NCBI GenBank assembly: GCA_030220185.1
Contig: JASPKZ010001233.1
Span: 2,930,501 to 2,994,500 of the forward strand
Source: Diploptera punctata
Lineage: Eukaryota > Arthropoda > Insecta > Blattodea > Blaberidae
Direction of reading: 5' to 3'
DNA length: 64,000 bases
Position numbers and translations under genes: made by a program. The notes beneath the pieces were generated by a model. That model made no database searches. It was given only the letters and a program-made list of their open reading frames with translations, and had not been told where the DNA came from. Numbering within the stretch: the first letter of the stretch is position 1; every line of letters begins with the position of its first letter. Positions 11,101 to 22,391 of the stretch are shown here, in pieces.

Positions 11101-14100
11101 AGTTTCATTGTAAATTTCATGTACATACAACATTTTATACACATACAGCATTTTATACAATGAACATGATAATAGTATTAATAATAATCATATAGGATAC
11201 ATTGCCAATTAAAAGTTTCATTGTAAATTTCATGTACATACAACATTTTATACAATGAACATAATAATAGTATTAATAATAATCATATAGGATACATTGC
11301 CAATTAAAAGTTTCATTGTAAATTTCATGTACATACAACATTTTATACAATGAACATAATAATAGTATTAATAATAATCATATAGGATACATTGCCAATT
11401 AAAAGTTTCATTGTAAATTTCATGTACATACAACATTTTATACAATGAACATGATAATAGTATTAATAATAATCATATAGGATACATTGCCAATTAAAAG
11501 TTTCATTGTAAATTTCATGTACATACAACATTTTATACAATGAACATAATAATAGTATTAATAATAATCATATAGGATACATTGCCAATTAAAAGTTTCA
11601 TTGTAAATTTCATGTACATACAACATTTTATACAATGAACATGATAATAGTATTAATAATAATCATATAGGATACATTGCCAATTAAAAGTTTCATTGTA
11701 AATTTCATGTACATACAACATTTTATACAATGAACATAATAATAGTATTAATAATAATCATATAGGATACATTGCCAATTAAAAGTTTCATTGTAAATTT
11801 CATGTACATACAACATTTTATACAATGAACATGATAATAGTATTAATAATAATCATATAGGATACATTGCCAATTAAAAGTTTCATTGTAAATTTCATGT
11901 ACATACAACATTTTATACACATACAGCATTTTATACAATGAACATGATAATAGTATTAATAATAATCATATAGGATACATTGCCAATTAAAAGTTTCATT
12001 GTAAATTTCATGTACATACAACATTTTATACAATGAACATAATAATAGTATTAATAATAATCATATAGGATACATTGCCAATTAAAAGTTTCATTGTAAA
12101 TTTCATGTACATACAACATTTTATACAATGAACATGATAATAGTATTAATAATAATCATATAGGATACATTGCCAATTAAAAGTTTCATTGTAAATTTCA
12201 TGTACATACAACATTTTATACAATGAACATAATAATAGTATTAATAATAATCATATAGGATACATTGCCAATTAAAAGTTTCATTGTAAATTTCATGTAC
12301 ATACAACATTTTATACAATGAACATGATAATAGTATTAATAATAATCATATAGGATACATTGCCAATTAAAAGTTTCATTGTAAATTTCATGTACATACA
12401 ACATTTTATACAATGAACATGATAATAGTATTAATAATAATCATATAGGATACATTGCCAATTAAAAGTTTCATTGTAAATTTCATTTACATACAACATT
12501 TTATACAATGAACATGATAATAGTATTAATAATAATCATATAGGATACATTGCCAATTAAAAGTTTCATTGTAAATTTCATGTACATACAACATTTTATA
12601 CAATGAACATGATAATAGTATTAATAATAATCATATAGGATACATTGCCAATTAAAAAGTTTCATTGTAAATTTCATGTACATACAACATTTTATACAAT
12701 GAACATGATAATAGTATTAATAATAATCATATAGGATACATTGCCAATTAAAAGTTTCATTGTAAATTTCATGTACATACAACATTTTATACAATGAACA
12801 TAATAATAGTATTAATAATAATCATATAGGATACATTGCCAATTTAAAGTTTCATTGTAAATTTCATGTACATACAACATTTTATACAATGAACATGATA
12901 ATAGTATTAATAATAATCATATAGGATACATTGCCAATTAAAAGTTTCATTGTAAATTTCATGTACATACAACATTTTATACAATGAACATGATAATAGT
13001 ATTAATAATAATCATATAGGATACATTGCCAATTAAAAGTTTCATTGTAAATTTCATGTACATACAACATTTTATACAATGAACATAATAATAGTATTAA
13101 TAATAATCATATAGGATACATTGCCAATTAAAAGTTTCATTGTAAATTTCATGTACATACAACATTTTATACAATGAACATAATAATAGTATTAATAATA
13201 ATCATATAGGATACATTGCCAATTAAAAGTTTCATTGTAAATTTCATGTACATACAACATTTTATACAATGAACATAATAATAGTATTAATAATAATCAT
13301 ATAGGATACATTGCCAATTAAAAGTTTCATTGTAAATTTCATGTACATACAACATTTTATACAATGAACATGATAATAGTATTAATAATAATCATATAGG
13401 ATACATTGCCAATTAAAAGTTTCATTGTAAATTTCATGTACATACAACATTTTATACAATGAACATAATAATAGTATTAATAATAATCATATAGGATACA
13501 TTGCCAATTAAAAGTTTCATTGTAAATTTCATGTACATACAACATTTTATACAATGAACATGATAATAGTATTAATAATAATCATATAGGATACATTGCC
13601 AATTAAAAGTTTCATTGTAAATTTCATGTACATACAACATTTTATACAATGAACATAATAATAGTATTAATAATAATCATATAGGATACATTGCCAATTA
13701 AAAGTTTCATTGTAAATTTCATGTACATACAACATTTTATACAATGAACATGATAATAGTATTAATAATAATCATATAGGATACATTGCCAATTAAAAGT
13801 TTCATTGTAAATTTCATGTACATACAACATTTTATACAATGAACATGATAATAGTATTAATAATAATCATATAGGATACATTGCCAATTAAAAGTTTCAT
13901 TGTAAATTTCATGTACATACAACATTTTATACAATGAACATGATAATAGTATTAATAATAATCATATAGGATACATTGCCAATTAAAAGTTTCATTGTAA
14001 ATTTCATGTACATACAACATTTTATACAATGAACATAATAATAGTATTAATAATAATCATATAGGATACATTGCCAATTAAAAGTTTCATTGTAAATTTC

Positions 14101-14633
14101 ATGTACATACAACATTTTATACAATGAACATAATAATAGTATTAATAATAATCATATAGGATACATTGCCAATTAAAAGTTTCATTGTAAATTTCATGTA
14201 CATACAACATTTTATACAATGAACATGATAATAGTATTAATAATAATCATATAGGATACATTGCCAATTAAAAGTTTCATTGTAAATTTCATGTACATAC
14301 AACATTTTATACAATGAACATAATAATAGTATTAATAATAATCATATAGGATACATTGCCAATTAAAAGTTTCATTGTAAATTTCATGTACATACAACAT
14401 TTTATACAATGAACATGATAATAGTATTAATAATAATCATATAGGATACATTGCCAATTAAAAGTTTCATTGTAAATTTCATGTACATACAACATTTTAT
14501 ACAATGAACATAATAATAGTATTAATAATAATCATATAGGATACATTGCCAATTAAAAGTTTCATTGTAAATTTCATGTACATACAACATTTTATACAAT
14601 GAACATAATAATAGTATTAATAATAATAATAAT
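8155..14633. repeat. 95-bp satellite array, about 68 copies
   Basis: The unit begins CATATAGGATACATTGCC and ends AGTATTAATAATAAT. Starts at 8155, 8250, 8345 and onward show a constant 95-bp period. Units are almost identical. Variants include G/A in GAACATGATAA versus GAACATAATAA, and an 18-bp partial duplication (CACATACAGCATTTTATA) in about six units near 8690, 9090, 10630, 11030, 11140 and 11920. The array is about 75% AT. It has stops in all frames and no coding potential. It ends in a slipped (TAA)n. Confidence 0.97.
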
Positions 14634-14639
14634 AGTATG

Positions 14640-14990
14640 GTAAATTAACCCATTTGCCTCAAAAAACAAGGTAGACTTGCTGGCAGTTATGGCCTTCAAC
14701 TCAGAATATGAGGTACACTCGCTTAACTCTGCTGTTATATATTTCGCACATCCCTTGGCAGGGTAATTTTTGCTAACATTTATGAATTATAGAGGAATGT
14801 GTTTTTGCCTTCACTCTTATTGTGATTTAAAGTACCGTTATCTTTTGTTTATTTTGAATGTCTGAAAATAGACAATATAATATTTATGGTAACTTAAATC
14901 CGGTTTCTGGGAAAATGCATTGGGCATTTAAACCCAAAGTGAATGGATTAAACAAGAAACACTAATTAATACTTGTACATTACACAGGAT
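14640..14990. other. Unique-looking AT-rich DNA, nothing recognised
   Basis: This is the right flank of the satellite. No open frame or shared repeat is present. Confidence 0.45.
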
Positions 14991-14994
14991 AATT

Positions 14995-15470
14995 ATCAAT
15001 GCTAACATAAATTTTTATTTCTTTTAAATGATGCAAACGTCGGCAGCTTGAGATTTCCTATGGTAGGGAATTCCAGTTGTGAGAAATGGAGATAGTAGGC
15101 TACATGATGAGGAGTGATATGATGACCTATGTTGCGGTATATTATGCAACAGATCATGTTGTGATCGTGTGTTTAAATTGTGGTTGGAGAATAGATACTG
15201 GAAACGAGAGGCTAAATGATAAATGAGATTCAATGTATGTAGAATCTTAAATAAGAGAATTGGACAGTGCAATTTTCTTCTATCTTTGAGATGGGGACTT
15301 GATAATTCATGTGAAAATGTTATATTTTCAAACATTAAATACGAATCTGATACATATGTTATGAACACACTTTAGTTTGTTTGACAATCCATCACTTATG
15401 TCAGTTAGTAGAATGTCACAATAGTCAAAATGCGGCATCACCAAGTTTTGAATTCAAATTCTTTTAAGAG
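14995..15470 (-). mobile_element. Non-LTR retrotransposon C-terminal fragment (family nLTR-6), degenerate
   Basis: On the minus strand, FDYCDILLTDISDGLSNKL is followed in another frame by LKDRRKLHCPILLFKILHTL and HNLNTRSQHDLLHNIPQH (open segment 15024-15368). The order matches the thumb and C-terminal part of jockey/CR1-type reverse transcriptases. The catalytic palm is absent and at least one frameshift is present. Confidence 0.6.
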
Positions 15471-15842
15471 CTGTAGGAAAAAAATTCTTGAGACACTTTA
15501 GAGAATGCATTTAAGGAGATCTTTTTAGATGTTTGTTTTATTCCAATTTAGATTAGAATCTAAATAAAATCCCAAGTTCTTAAAGACATTGGCATATGGA
15601 ATTTATTTATCTAATATGATAGCCAGCATGTTGCTATTGTTTATGGATCTTAATAGTCTTGGATGTCTGATAATCAATAATTGCATTTTAGTAAGTTCTT
15701 GTGCCTCAAAATATTCTATTATGTTATTTATTTATTATTTGAGAATTTTCCTCATCATTGAGGGTTTTCTCCAACCAATCTTAGTAATTAACGTGAACTA
15801 AAAAAAAATAAATAAATAAAAATGACTGCAGACTTATAGACC

Positions 15843-15990
15843 ATTAGTTTGCGACAAACATTCACAATTTTCCCTTAATTAAAGTTCTCCATCGTTCTCT
15901 GTCCTCTGTGTCTTCATCTGTTACACCAAATTTCCACATTAAATTTTGAACGTTGTTCTTCCAGGAAAATATTCTATACTTATTTTATTT
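15843..15990 (-). mobile_element. Non-LTR retrotransposon 3' end remnant
   Basis: The minus strand reads NNVQNLMWKFGVTDEDTEDR then ERWRTLIKGKL, a typical tail of insect non-LTR polymerases (RxRWRxLI). It is short and isolated. Confidence 0.5.
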
Positions 15991-16179
15991 TATTAGATGA
16001 GGAAATGGGATCAGTCTGGCACCCCAAATGAATATTTCTAATGCATGTTTTTCATTGTAAATGTAGACATTTTAGATTAAAATTATCTCAACTTCTCGTT
16101 CAATTTTAAGGGATTTGTAATATTTCTTTTTTGCGGGGAAAATCAACATATATATTTTCCTTGTGTAATTATTCATTTA

Positions 16180-16978
16180 AGATTTAAATTAAAAATGTTT
16201 AATACCTCATCTCATATCCAGTCTTCTAATTATACTGGTTTCGAAGCTTAAGCAGCTTCATTTTAAGTAATTTCTTGTTGACTGATGTTATGTTAATCAG
16301 GAGAATTGCTTCTTACTCCCTCTGTTGGTGGACCGATGAACCTCTGGATCAAATCAGAATCCCAGGGAATTTCAAAGTTCATACATTTTTCTTTCCTGTT
16401 TTTATGAATGTGGATTATTTCCCAAACTGTAAGTTCTTTTTGTTTTTCTATTTGTTTAATTGGGTTAGCTTCTGTATCAATTAGATGTTTTTCAGATCAA
16501 GCATGAGCAGATACTGCTCACTTTTCCATTTCATCATTTTTGACATTTGTAACATGTTCTTTTACCCTTGTTTTCAAATTTAAAAAATGGTGAAGTGGAA
16601 AAGTCAGCAGAAGCTGCTCATGCTTAGTCTGAAAACATATACTTGATACTAAATCTGGTCTGATTAAACAAATAGAAAAACAAAAAGAACTAATGGTTTG
16701 GGAAAATATCCACACTCTCAAAAAAAAAAACTTATGAACTTCGAAATTCCCACAGATTCTGACTGGATCTGAGGTTTATTAGTCCACCAACAGAGGGAAG
16801 AAGAAGCAGTTCTTCTGATCGACATAACATCAATCGACAAGAAATTACTGAAGATAAAGCTGCCTAAGCTTCGAAACTGGTATAATTAGAAGATTGGATA
16901 TGAAGTTGAGGTATTAAACATTTTTATTTTAAATCTTAAATTAAATCCCATGGCGATTTTTTTCCTATAAGAGTTCAT
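16180..16978 (+). mobile_element. PLE palindrome (799 bp) with paired hammerhead cores and 11-bp TSD
   Basis: TTATTCATTTA lies at 16169-16179 and 16979-16989. The two arms of roughly 370 bp mirror around 16572. On the plus arm, CTGAAGA (16848-16854) and GAAA (16873-16876) frame a GCTGCCTAAGC stem-loop; the minus arm has the mirrored core near 16239. Both arms carry endonuclease-tail coding (ELMVWENIHTL on plus), broken. The tail (ATCCCATGGCGATTTTTTTC) is only at the right. The 67-71-residue frames here are antisense shadows. Confidence 0.8.
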
Positions 16979-17162
16979 TTATTCATTTACTGCAACAATA
17001 ATTTGTGTGCTTCTTTTATTTCAATTTATGTGGATACACACTTGACATAGAATCCCCTTTTTATTTATTAATCTACTACTGGAACTTCATTATTTAAACA
17101 TTGGGGTTATAATTATTTATAAATAAGTATAAACTGAGATAATTGTAGTGAAATTGTAAATA

Positions 17163-17465
17163 AAATGTCGGCTGCACTGGACTAGTGGTTATGTTCCTTG
17201 CCTCTGGTCCCAAAGGTCGCAGGTTTCAAATCCGGCTTAAGGTTGATGGATTTTTTTTTAGGATGGAAAAATCCAAGGAGCAAGTCCTCCGGGAGGGACT
17301 TCAAGTGGTGGGTCCCAAGTCTGAAGATTTTCAGGCACATAAAAATCCTTAAGTCTGAATAAAGAGCCTCTAAGCAAAAATTAATTATCTTTTTCACGCT
17401 ACTAATACCTTAAGTTGCCTACTAGATGTCTCATTGGGTCAGCATGTTGACCGCATACCATTCAT
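17163..17465 (+). repeat. SINE family B, near full length
   Basis: The head has CACTGGACTAGTGGTTATGT and B-box CAGGTTTCAAATCC. The body carries GGATGGAAAAATCCAAGGAG, CCTCCGGGAGGGAC and TGAAGATTTTCAGGC. The 3' part ends in CTAGATGTCTCATTGGGTCA. It abuts an nLTR-1 tip. Confidence 0.85.
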
Positions 17466-17535
17466 GACTAACTAACTCATTGGCACTATTGAACCCGTAA
17501 GTTCATGGCCGTGCAGACATAAGCTCCCCATACCC
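17466..17535 (-). mobile_element. Extreme 3' tip of nLTR-1
   Basis: About 70 bp matches the reverse complement of the nLTR-1 terminus (ACTAACTAACTCATTGGCAC, then TTCATGGCCGTGCAGACATA). It is an extremely truncated insertion or a broken fragment. Confidence 0.65.
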
Positions 17536-17544
17536 AGTTTCTTG

Positions 17545-18060
17545 ACGATTGTATTTTTACGGTGAAAGATCATCACTAGGAGAGAACACGAGAAATATTA
17601 AAAAGACAACGTGGGGCATTGAATATATATCTTTCTCTTTATTAGGAATTTCTGTACAATACAGTAGTTTTCCTACAACCATTGTAAATTTTACTTCTCT
17701 ATAAATGCTTATTCTCTGCATCACTCTGTATTTTAATCCTCTCGACACTATACTCCTATACACTCTTTGAACCCTCTATTCTCTTGGTCTCCCCTTTCTT
17801 CTCTTGCCCTCCACTTCAAAATTTAATATTATCTTAGGCATCCTGTTATCTGGCATCCTCTTTACAATCTTCTTTCTTCAATATCTTTTTGAACATCCAT
17901 TATGTCTCTAATTTTAGTCTTTCTAATTTTCTCTCTTCTTGAATTTATAGAAACCCCCCTATAAAAGTCCATCTCTGTCACCAGTAGCTTATGTGCTTGT
18001 TTACTGTTTAATGTCCATGTTTCTGCACCATACAATAGTAGACTCTCTACCAATAAACAA
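17545..18060 (-). mobile_element. Non-LTR retrotransposon C-terminal fragment (second family)
   Basis: The minus strand encodes MVESLLLYGAETWTLNSKQ (the LYG-E-WT motif after the RT thumb), a KIRKTKIRDIMDVQKDIEER segment, and then after frameshifts KRMPDNRMPKI and GRPREW. Open pieces are 17862-18053 and 17557-17763. The catalytic RT core is missing. Its sequence differs clearly from nLTR-1. Confidence 0.7.
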
Positions 18061-18061
18061 T

Positions 18062-18182
18062 AAATAAGTTTAATTTGAAGAGAAAAATATAATTCTAGAC
18101 TGGGGTTTGAACCCAGGACCTTCAGCTCTCTATGCCAATGCTCTAATCAACTGAGCTACCTAGGCCTCCAATCTAAATCTCT
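18062..18182 (-). repeat. tRNA-like SINE, family A (tRNA-like part 18094-18165)
   Basis: The minus strand folds as a tRNA: acceptor GCCTAGG, A-box TAGCTCAGTTGATTAGAGCA, anticodon loop ATAGAGA (AGA in anticodon position), T-arm GGGTTCAAACCCC. The 3' trailer is ATATTTTTCTCTTC. It faces away from the copy at 19620-19692, with the mariner element between them. Confidence 0.75.
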
Positions 18183-18235
18183 TATACATAGTTAATTCCC
18201 GAGCATCAAATGCTACAAGCTGTTGCTCGATTATA

Positions 18236-19562
18236 CAGGGTGGACCGCTCGAATGGACCTAATTTCAATTGCTTGTTACTGGCAAACGGTTGAAGATAGA
18301 AACTTAAAACAACGTTCATATTACAGAAAAACTCACCAAGTTTTGATATCCAGATCACCACATCTCTATATGAGCCCCAGCAGTCACTGTGACGATATCA
18401 AAGCGATGAACAATTTCTTGCCAAGTACGTTGGAGTATGTCTTCTGGAATGTTCTCAGTAGCCTCTATGATGCGCTCACGAAGATCACGAAGGTCTTTGA
18501 CTGGGGGTGGTGTAAACTTTATCTTTGACATAGCCCCAGAGAAAGAAATCCAGTGGTGTTAAATCGGGAGATCTCGGGGGCCACGCGATTGGTCCTCCCC
18601 TACCAATCCAACGGCCAGGGAAAATGTTGTCCAAAGTCGTACGAACTTCATTGGACCAGTGGGGAGGAGCACCATCTTGCTGGAAAACGATGTTAGGCTG
18701 CAGTTGTTCAATTTGTGGAAAGAAGAACTGCTCCAGCATGTCAAGATATGTGGTACCACGAACAGTTTTCTCGGCGAAGAAAAACGGTCCAATGACCTTA
18801 TTATGTGACAAACTGCACCAAACATTCATCTTCGGACTATCACGAACATGCTCTTGAATAGCGTGAGGATTCTCCGATCCCCAGATCCGCACATTATGCC
18901 GGTTTACCTTGCCTGACAAATGGAAAGTGGCTTCGTCCGAGAAGAAAATCTTGGTCATGAAGTCAGGATCAGCGCCGAGACGGTCCAGCATCGTATTGGC
19001 GAATTCCACTCGTTTCGGCATGTCATTCGGCTCCAGACGTTGCACTAACTGCACTTTATATGCGTGCAGTTTGAGGCGTTTGTGGACAATCCGTTGTAAT
19101 GTCGATTTTGGTATTTGAAGTTCCCGCGAAGCTCTTCTTAATGACTTCCGGGGGCTTCGCTCAAATGCGGCTTGAACATTTGCTACCATTTCATCGGATG
19201 CTCTGCGACCACCACCATGCTTCTTCAACACAGATCCTGTAGCTAATAATGTATCACGCCACTTCTTTATGCTTCTAGCAGTTGGAGCATCACGGTTAAA
19301 CACACGCCGGAACTCCCTTTGAACTCTAATGATTGATTTAAACTCCGCATACCACAAAACAGCTTGCGCTTTCATCTGCGGAGTCGCCATTTTCACAAAC
19401 AATTAAATCTAAGAACGAGAAACGTATCTTTGTGCCATCTACCGACAGGATTCGAAACTTGGTGAGTTTTTCTGTACTATGAACGTTGTTTTAAGTTTCT
19501 ATCTTCAACCGTTTGCCAGTAACAAGCAATTGAAATTAGGTCCATTCGAGCGGTCCACCCTG
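18236..19562 (-). mobile_element. Mariner-type transposon, nearly intact, ~104-bp TIRs
   Basis: The element runs from CAGGGTGGACCGCTCGAATG at the left to its exact complement at the right, with TA at 18234-18235 and 19563-19564. Terminal inverted repeats are about 104 bp and differ at only one visible position. It is 1327 bp long and encodes one transposase on the minus strand. TIR identity and the long open frame argue for recent activity. Confidence 0.93.
18485..19402 (-). CDS. Mariner-family transposase, DD41D type, C-terminus frameshifted
   Basis: This is a cut-and-paste transposase of the IS630-Tc1-mariner superfamily, acting in the nucleus on its own TIRs. The 305-residue frame starts MFVKMATPQMKAQAVLW. 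Residues ~1-110 hold two helix-turn-helix motifs. The catalytic acids lie in FFSDEATFH, FQQDGAPPHW and SPDLTPLDFFLWG. Forty-one residues separate the second and third aspartates, as in DD41D (visitor/rosa-type) elements. A one-base indel at the C-run near 18512-18520 ends the frame early. The other frame continues with PPPVKDLRDLRERI and reaches a stop at 18355-18357, so about 50 terminal residues are lost. All three acids are present, but the frameshift probably makes this copy inactive. Confidence 0.92.
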   Translation of the reverse strand: MFVKMATPQMKAQAVLWYAEFKSIIRVQREFRRVFNRDAPTARSIKKWRDTLLATGSVLKKHGGGRRASDEMVANVQAAFERSPRKSLRRASRELQIPKSTLQRIVHKRLKLHAYKVQLVQRLEPNDMPKRVEFANTMLDRLGADPDFMTKIFFSDEATFHLSGKVNRHNVRIWGSENPHAIQEHVRDSPKMNVWCSLSHNKVIGPFFFAEKTVRGTTYLDMLEQFFFPQIEQLQPNIVFQQDGAPPHWSNEVRTTLDNIFPGRWIGRGGPIAWPPRSPDLTPLDFFLWGYVKDKVYTTPSQRPS

Positions 19563-19607
19563 TACATATGGGGTCTATTTAAGAAGACTTTTTGTTGGAG
19601 ATTATTA

Positions 19608-19740
19608 TTTAGATTGGAGGCCTAGGTAGCTCAGTTGGTTAGAGCATTGGCATAGAGAACCAAAGGTCCTGGGTTCAAACCCCGATCTAGGCATATATAT
19701 ATTTTTTTCAAATATAATTTGTCCTTCAGTGAGAAGTGTT
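19608..19740 (+). repeat. tRNA-like SINE, family A (tRNA-like part 19620-19692)
   Basis: A 73-nt cloverleaf can be drawn. The acceptor is GCCTAGG paired with TCTAGGC; D-stem GCTC/GAGC; anticodon stem TTGG/CCAA with loop ATAGAGA; T-arm GGGTTCAAACCCC. The T-stem is imperfect. The anticodon-like triplet is AGA, but the long variable arm of serine tRNA is absent. A T-run trailer and TCAAATATAATTTGTCCTTC follow. Confidence 0.75.
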
Positions 19741-20335
19741 GAATTACTAATAAAAACATTGCTAAATAAGTTTTTTAGTTTTGTTGAGAATGTTTCTACT
19801 CCACAGCACTGAATTTAATATTCCAATTGTTTTCCTTCCTTGACTTAAGTACTCCTTTTTTTGAACGAGTTGAATATATATAAAAAATAAGTAAAATACA
19901 GTAATGTTTCCAAATTTCAGTTCAGTTTAACCAACTCAATAGATTAATTGAAGTCAGTTTAGCAAGATTCCACTGCAATTCAATTTCTTGATACTTCCAG
20001 TCTGATACTGTGTACTTTACAGATAATCTTCTACTGTTTGTGCATTTTTACTGTATTACAACATTCTATGAATGAATTGTATTTCAACTGCCTTGCACTA
20101 AATAATTTACATTGTGCTGCTAGAATTTTATTCCAGCTTATGTTCTAGTCTTATGATTTATTATTAAAAGTTATATTTAATATTGCATTAAAAAATTTAT
20201 TTTAATATATTACTGTTTATATTGGTTGATTTTGTTTTATTTTATTGTCTGAAATATATGTAATGATTTCAAGTTTAACAAAACTCACTAACTCTAAAAC
20301 TGCATGGCAAATTTGACTCTATACTTTTAATAATC
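19741..20335. other. AT-rich stretch, nothing recognised
   Basis: There is no open frame of interest and no shared repeat. Confidence 0.45.
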
Positions 20336-20337
20336 AT

Positions 20338-20886
20338 GCTTGAACACCGTTGAGGTTAAAATTATTTCAATTTAAAAATTTGTACCTTTTAGAATCGATG
20401 TCCTCAACTATAATAACTTCTGTTATAAACGTTGTCACTCTATTAAAATTCAAGGCCTTTCAAAGACTTGCTTCATCCTCAGGAATTCTTATGACTGAGG
20501 AAAGGATTTTTATGTACTAAAAGTTAAGATTGCAACACAGATAGTATAATGTTTAAGTAGATAGAATGTTATTGCTCTCCTACTGTCAGAACAGCATGTG
20601 TAATGTCAAGTTACTTTTTAAGTAGATAGAATGTTATTGCTCTCCTAATGTCAGAACAGCATGTGTAATGTCAAGTTAATATTGCTAGATCTCATTATGT
20701 TAATTCTTTAAAACTGAATGAAAGTTACTATCAAACAATTGAAGAAAAACATCTTACTACTTACTATACTACGTTACAATCTTAACTTTTAGCACATCAA
20801 AATCTGTTCCCTACTTATGATGTTTATAACAGAAGATATTATAGTTGAGGATGACTGTTTTATAAAGTACAAATTTTAAAACTGAT
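20338..20886 (-). mobile_element. PLE-related palindromic element with hammerhead core
   Basis: The left end holds the inverted tail box (minus strand AACCTCAACGGTGTTC). Inside, the minus strand carries CTGAGGATGAAGCAAGTC followed by TTTGAAAGGCC, a hammerhead-like arrangement (about 20455-20486). Arm ends mirror each other: TCCTCAACTATAATAACTTC at left and TATTATAGTTGAGGATGAC at right. A 65-bp tandem repeat sits in the centre. A relative lies at 56935-57310. No coding remains. Confidence 0.6.
20552..20679. repeat. Two tandem 65-bp repeats inside the PLE-related element
   Basis: TTTAAGTAGATAGAATGTTA starts at 20552 and again at 20617. The copies differ at one or two bases (CTACTGTCAG versus CTAATGTCAG). 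Confidence 0.9.
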
Positions 20887-21003
20887 CTAACAACGGAACA
20901 GTGAACCATTGCATGCTGGAATTAACTTTGAAATTTCTCCCAGAGAAGCGTTGTGATGTACCAAGGCCGTGTCCAAAAAAATTATTTGCTGTTTTTAACT
21001 GCA

Positions 21004-21309
21004 GGGGCACGCCGTAGCTTAGTGGTTAAGGCACTGAGCTACAAGCCGGAGGGTCGAGGGTTCAAGTCCCGTTGGGGTCCGGATTTTTAAACTGACCCAA
21101 ACCCTCTGGCGGCACTATGGCCCTGGGGTCGACTCAGCCTCTAATGGAAATGAGTACCAGACGCTTGTTCTGGGGGTAAAGGCGGCCGTCACGCAGGGCT
21201 GACAACCCAGCTGACATAAAGTGCCGATTGTCTAGAAAAAGTGGGAGCCTTAACCTCCTACTACCCCAAGGGCCTCCTGAGGCCTGTTATGGGATCAAGA
21301 AGAGAAGAA
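21004..21309 (+). repeat. SINE family C, full length, 13-bp TSD
   Basis: GTTTTTAACTGCA at 20991-21003 recurs at 21310-21322. The head reads GCACGCCGTAGCTTAGTGG (A-box) and GGGTTCAAGTCCCG (B-box). The body is GC-rich, with CTCTAATGGAAATGAGTACC and CCTCCTACTACCCCAAGG, and ends ATCAAGAAGAGAAGAA. Other copies are at 25350-25515 and 36391-36691, both minus. Confidence 0.9.
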
Positions 21310-21566
21310 GTTTTTAACTGCAAGGCACTAAAATCCAGTACCAGATCTCTCATTTAAACTATGGAAAAGTAATATGATTAGATTGGATAACCCTCACTAC
21401 CTTCTGTCCACACTGTATCCCTTCTCATTTCACTCCACTCTTATTCAAACAGGGAGTCCATCTGCTCCATACAGTGGGTTGCCAATGCTGGATTCTGGTT
21501 TTGATTTCTGTGCCTTGCACATAAAAATGACATAAATTTTTGTACACGGCCTTGGTACATCATAAC

Positions 21567-22323
21567 TAGAGACCGGATGTTAGGGAAAATTCCTACAGTT
21601 ATTTATTTTAGATATTGTAAAAGTGACTTCATATAAGTTCATACTGACAACCCTAGAGTTGTTTTCCATGAAGTTAATTTTGCCTATAAATGCCTATTTC
21701 AGCTTACATTGCCTATAAATGCCTATTTGCCATTTTTCTCGAAATTAACTTAGTATTTCAATGAAATTAATTGAAATTGACAAACTTCATGACACACATC
21801 ATTGCATAGAAACCTTTAATTACTGGCAATATTATTTTTGATGTTTGTAACACTGAATTCAGTCTGTAGTTCTCGTTCACAGACAGGTGCTTCAAAGACA
21901 AAGTTGTGCGACCACCTTTAGAATAGTTGTTTCACAATGCCTAAAGAACGGACAAGAGTAAAACAGTAAAAGATAAACTGAAATAATTTGGTGCGGAAAT
22001 ATTCTCAAGTGACATTGTTTCGCAAAGTATGTAAAATTTCAGTGGATTGCACGAAGAAGTGCCATGTTTCGCAGCACATACACTCTGTAAAACATAAGTA
22101 TGCACTTTGTAAAAAGGCAAAACAAGTTCCAAAATCATCTCTGATATCTTCATATGCTATCAATAGCATATGTTTATAATCTTTACGAAAGGCTGTAAAA
22201 TTTTATGTTGTCCATTTTTTATAAGAGCCTATTTTTATTTTTTTAGTGCCTATATTAATGGTTTTTAGTGCCTTTTTTGCCTGCCTATTTTGAACTTTTT
22301 AAGTGCCTAACATCCGGACTCTA
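21567..22323 (+). mobile_element. Non-autonomous hAT element with 8-bp TSD
   Basis: The TIR is TAGAGACCGGATGTTAGG at left and its complement, with one change, at right. The 8-bp duplication ATCATAAC lies at 21559-21566 and 22324-22331; 8 bp is the hAT signature. The 757-bp element keeps an N-terminal BED-finger-like coding piece but no catalytic domain. It inserted into the right half of the family F element. A sister copy, opposite in orientation, is at 61211-62534. Confidence 0.88.
21937..22179 (+). pseudogene. hAT transposase N-terminal (BED zinc-finger) remnant
   Basis: The ATG at 21937 begins MPKERTRVKQ followed by stops, then in the same frame LFRKVCKISVDCTKKCHVSQ and HIHSVKHKYALCKKAKQVPK. 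The C-x(n)-H-x4-H spacing resembles the BED-type finger at the N-terminus of hAT transposases or CGGBP1-like proteins. The first expected cysteine is replaced by arginine (LFRKVC). It is far too short to encode a transposase (hAT proteins are about 600 residues). Confidence 0.6.
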
Positions 22324-22391
22324 ATCATAACGCTTCTCTGGCAGAAATTTCAAGTAGGTTTCGGAATGCAATGGTGATATTTCTCTTGTGA

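Larger units (their letters stand above)
20889..22391. mobile_element. Family F DNA transposon with long TIRs, carrying two later insertions
   Basis: The left end (CAACGGAACAGTGAACCATT) and right end (GCAATGGTGATATTTCTC, then TTGTGAG) are degraded inverted copies. Further inside, the left CCCAGAGAAGCGTTGTGATG, then TACCAAGGCCGTGTCC, mirrors the right GGACACGGCC-type, TTGGTACATCA and GCTTCTCTGG segments. It holds SINE C (21004-21309) and a hAT element (21567-22323). Related copies are at 48769-49201, 60317-60545 (half) and 4598-4700 (fragment). No transposase is seen. Confidence 0.7.

Noticed and set aside
8155..14633. CRISPR array
   Set aside because: The repeats are contiguous 95-bp units without unique spacers, in eukaryotic DNA; it is a satellite.
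18559..19118. Three further frames within 18559-19118
   Set aside because: They lie over the transposase frame on either strand and have no recognisable motif.
19620..19692. Functional tRNA gene
   Set aside because: The cloverleaf is good but the T-stem is imperfect, the AGA anticodon conflicts with the missing long variable arm, and many similar dispersed copies with shared flanks exist.
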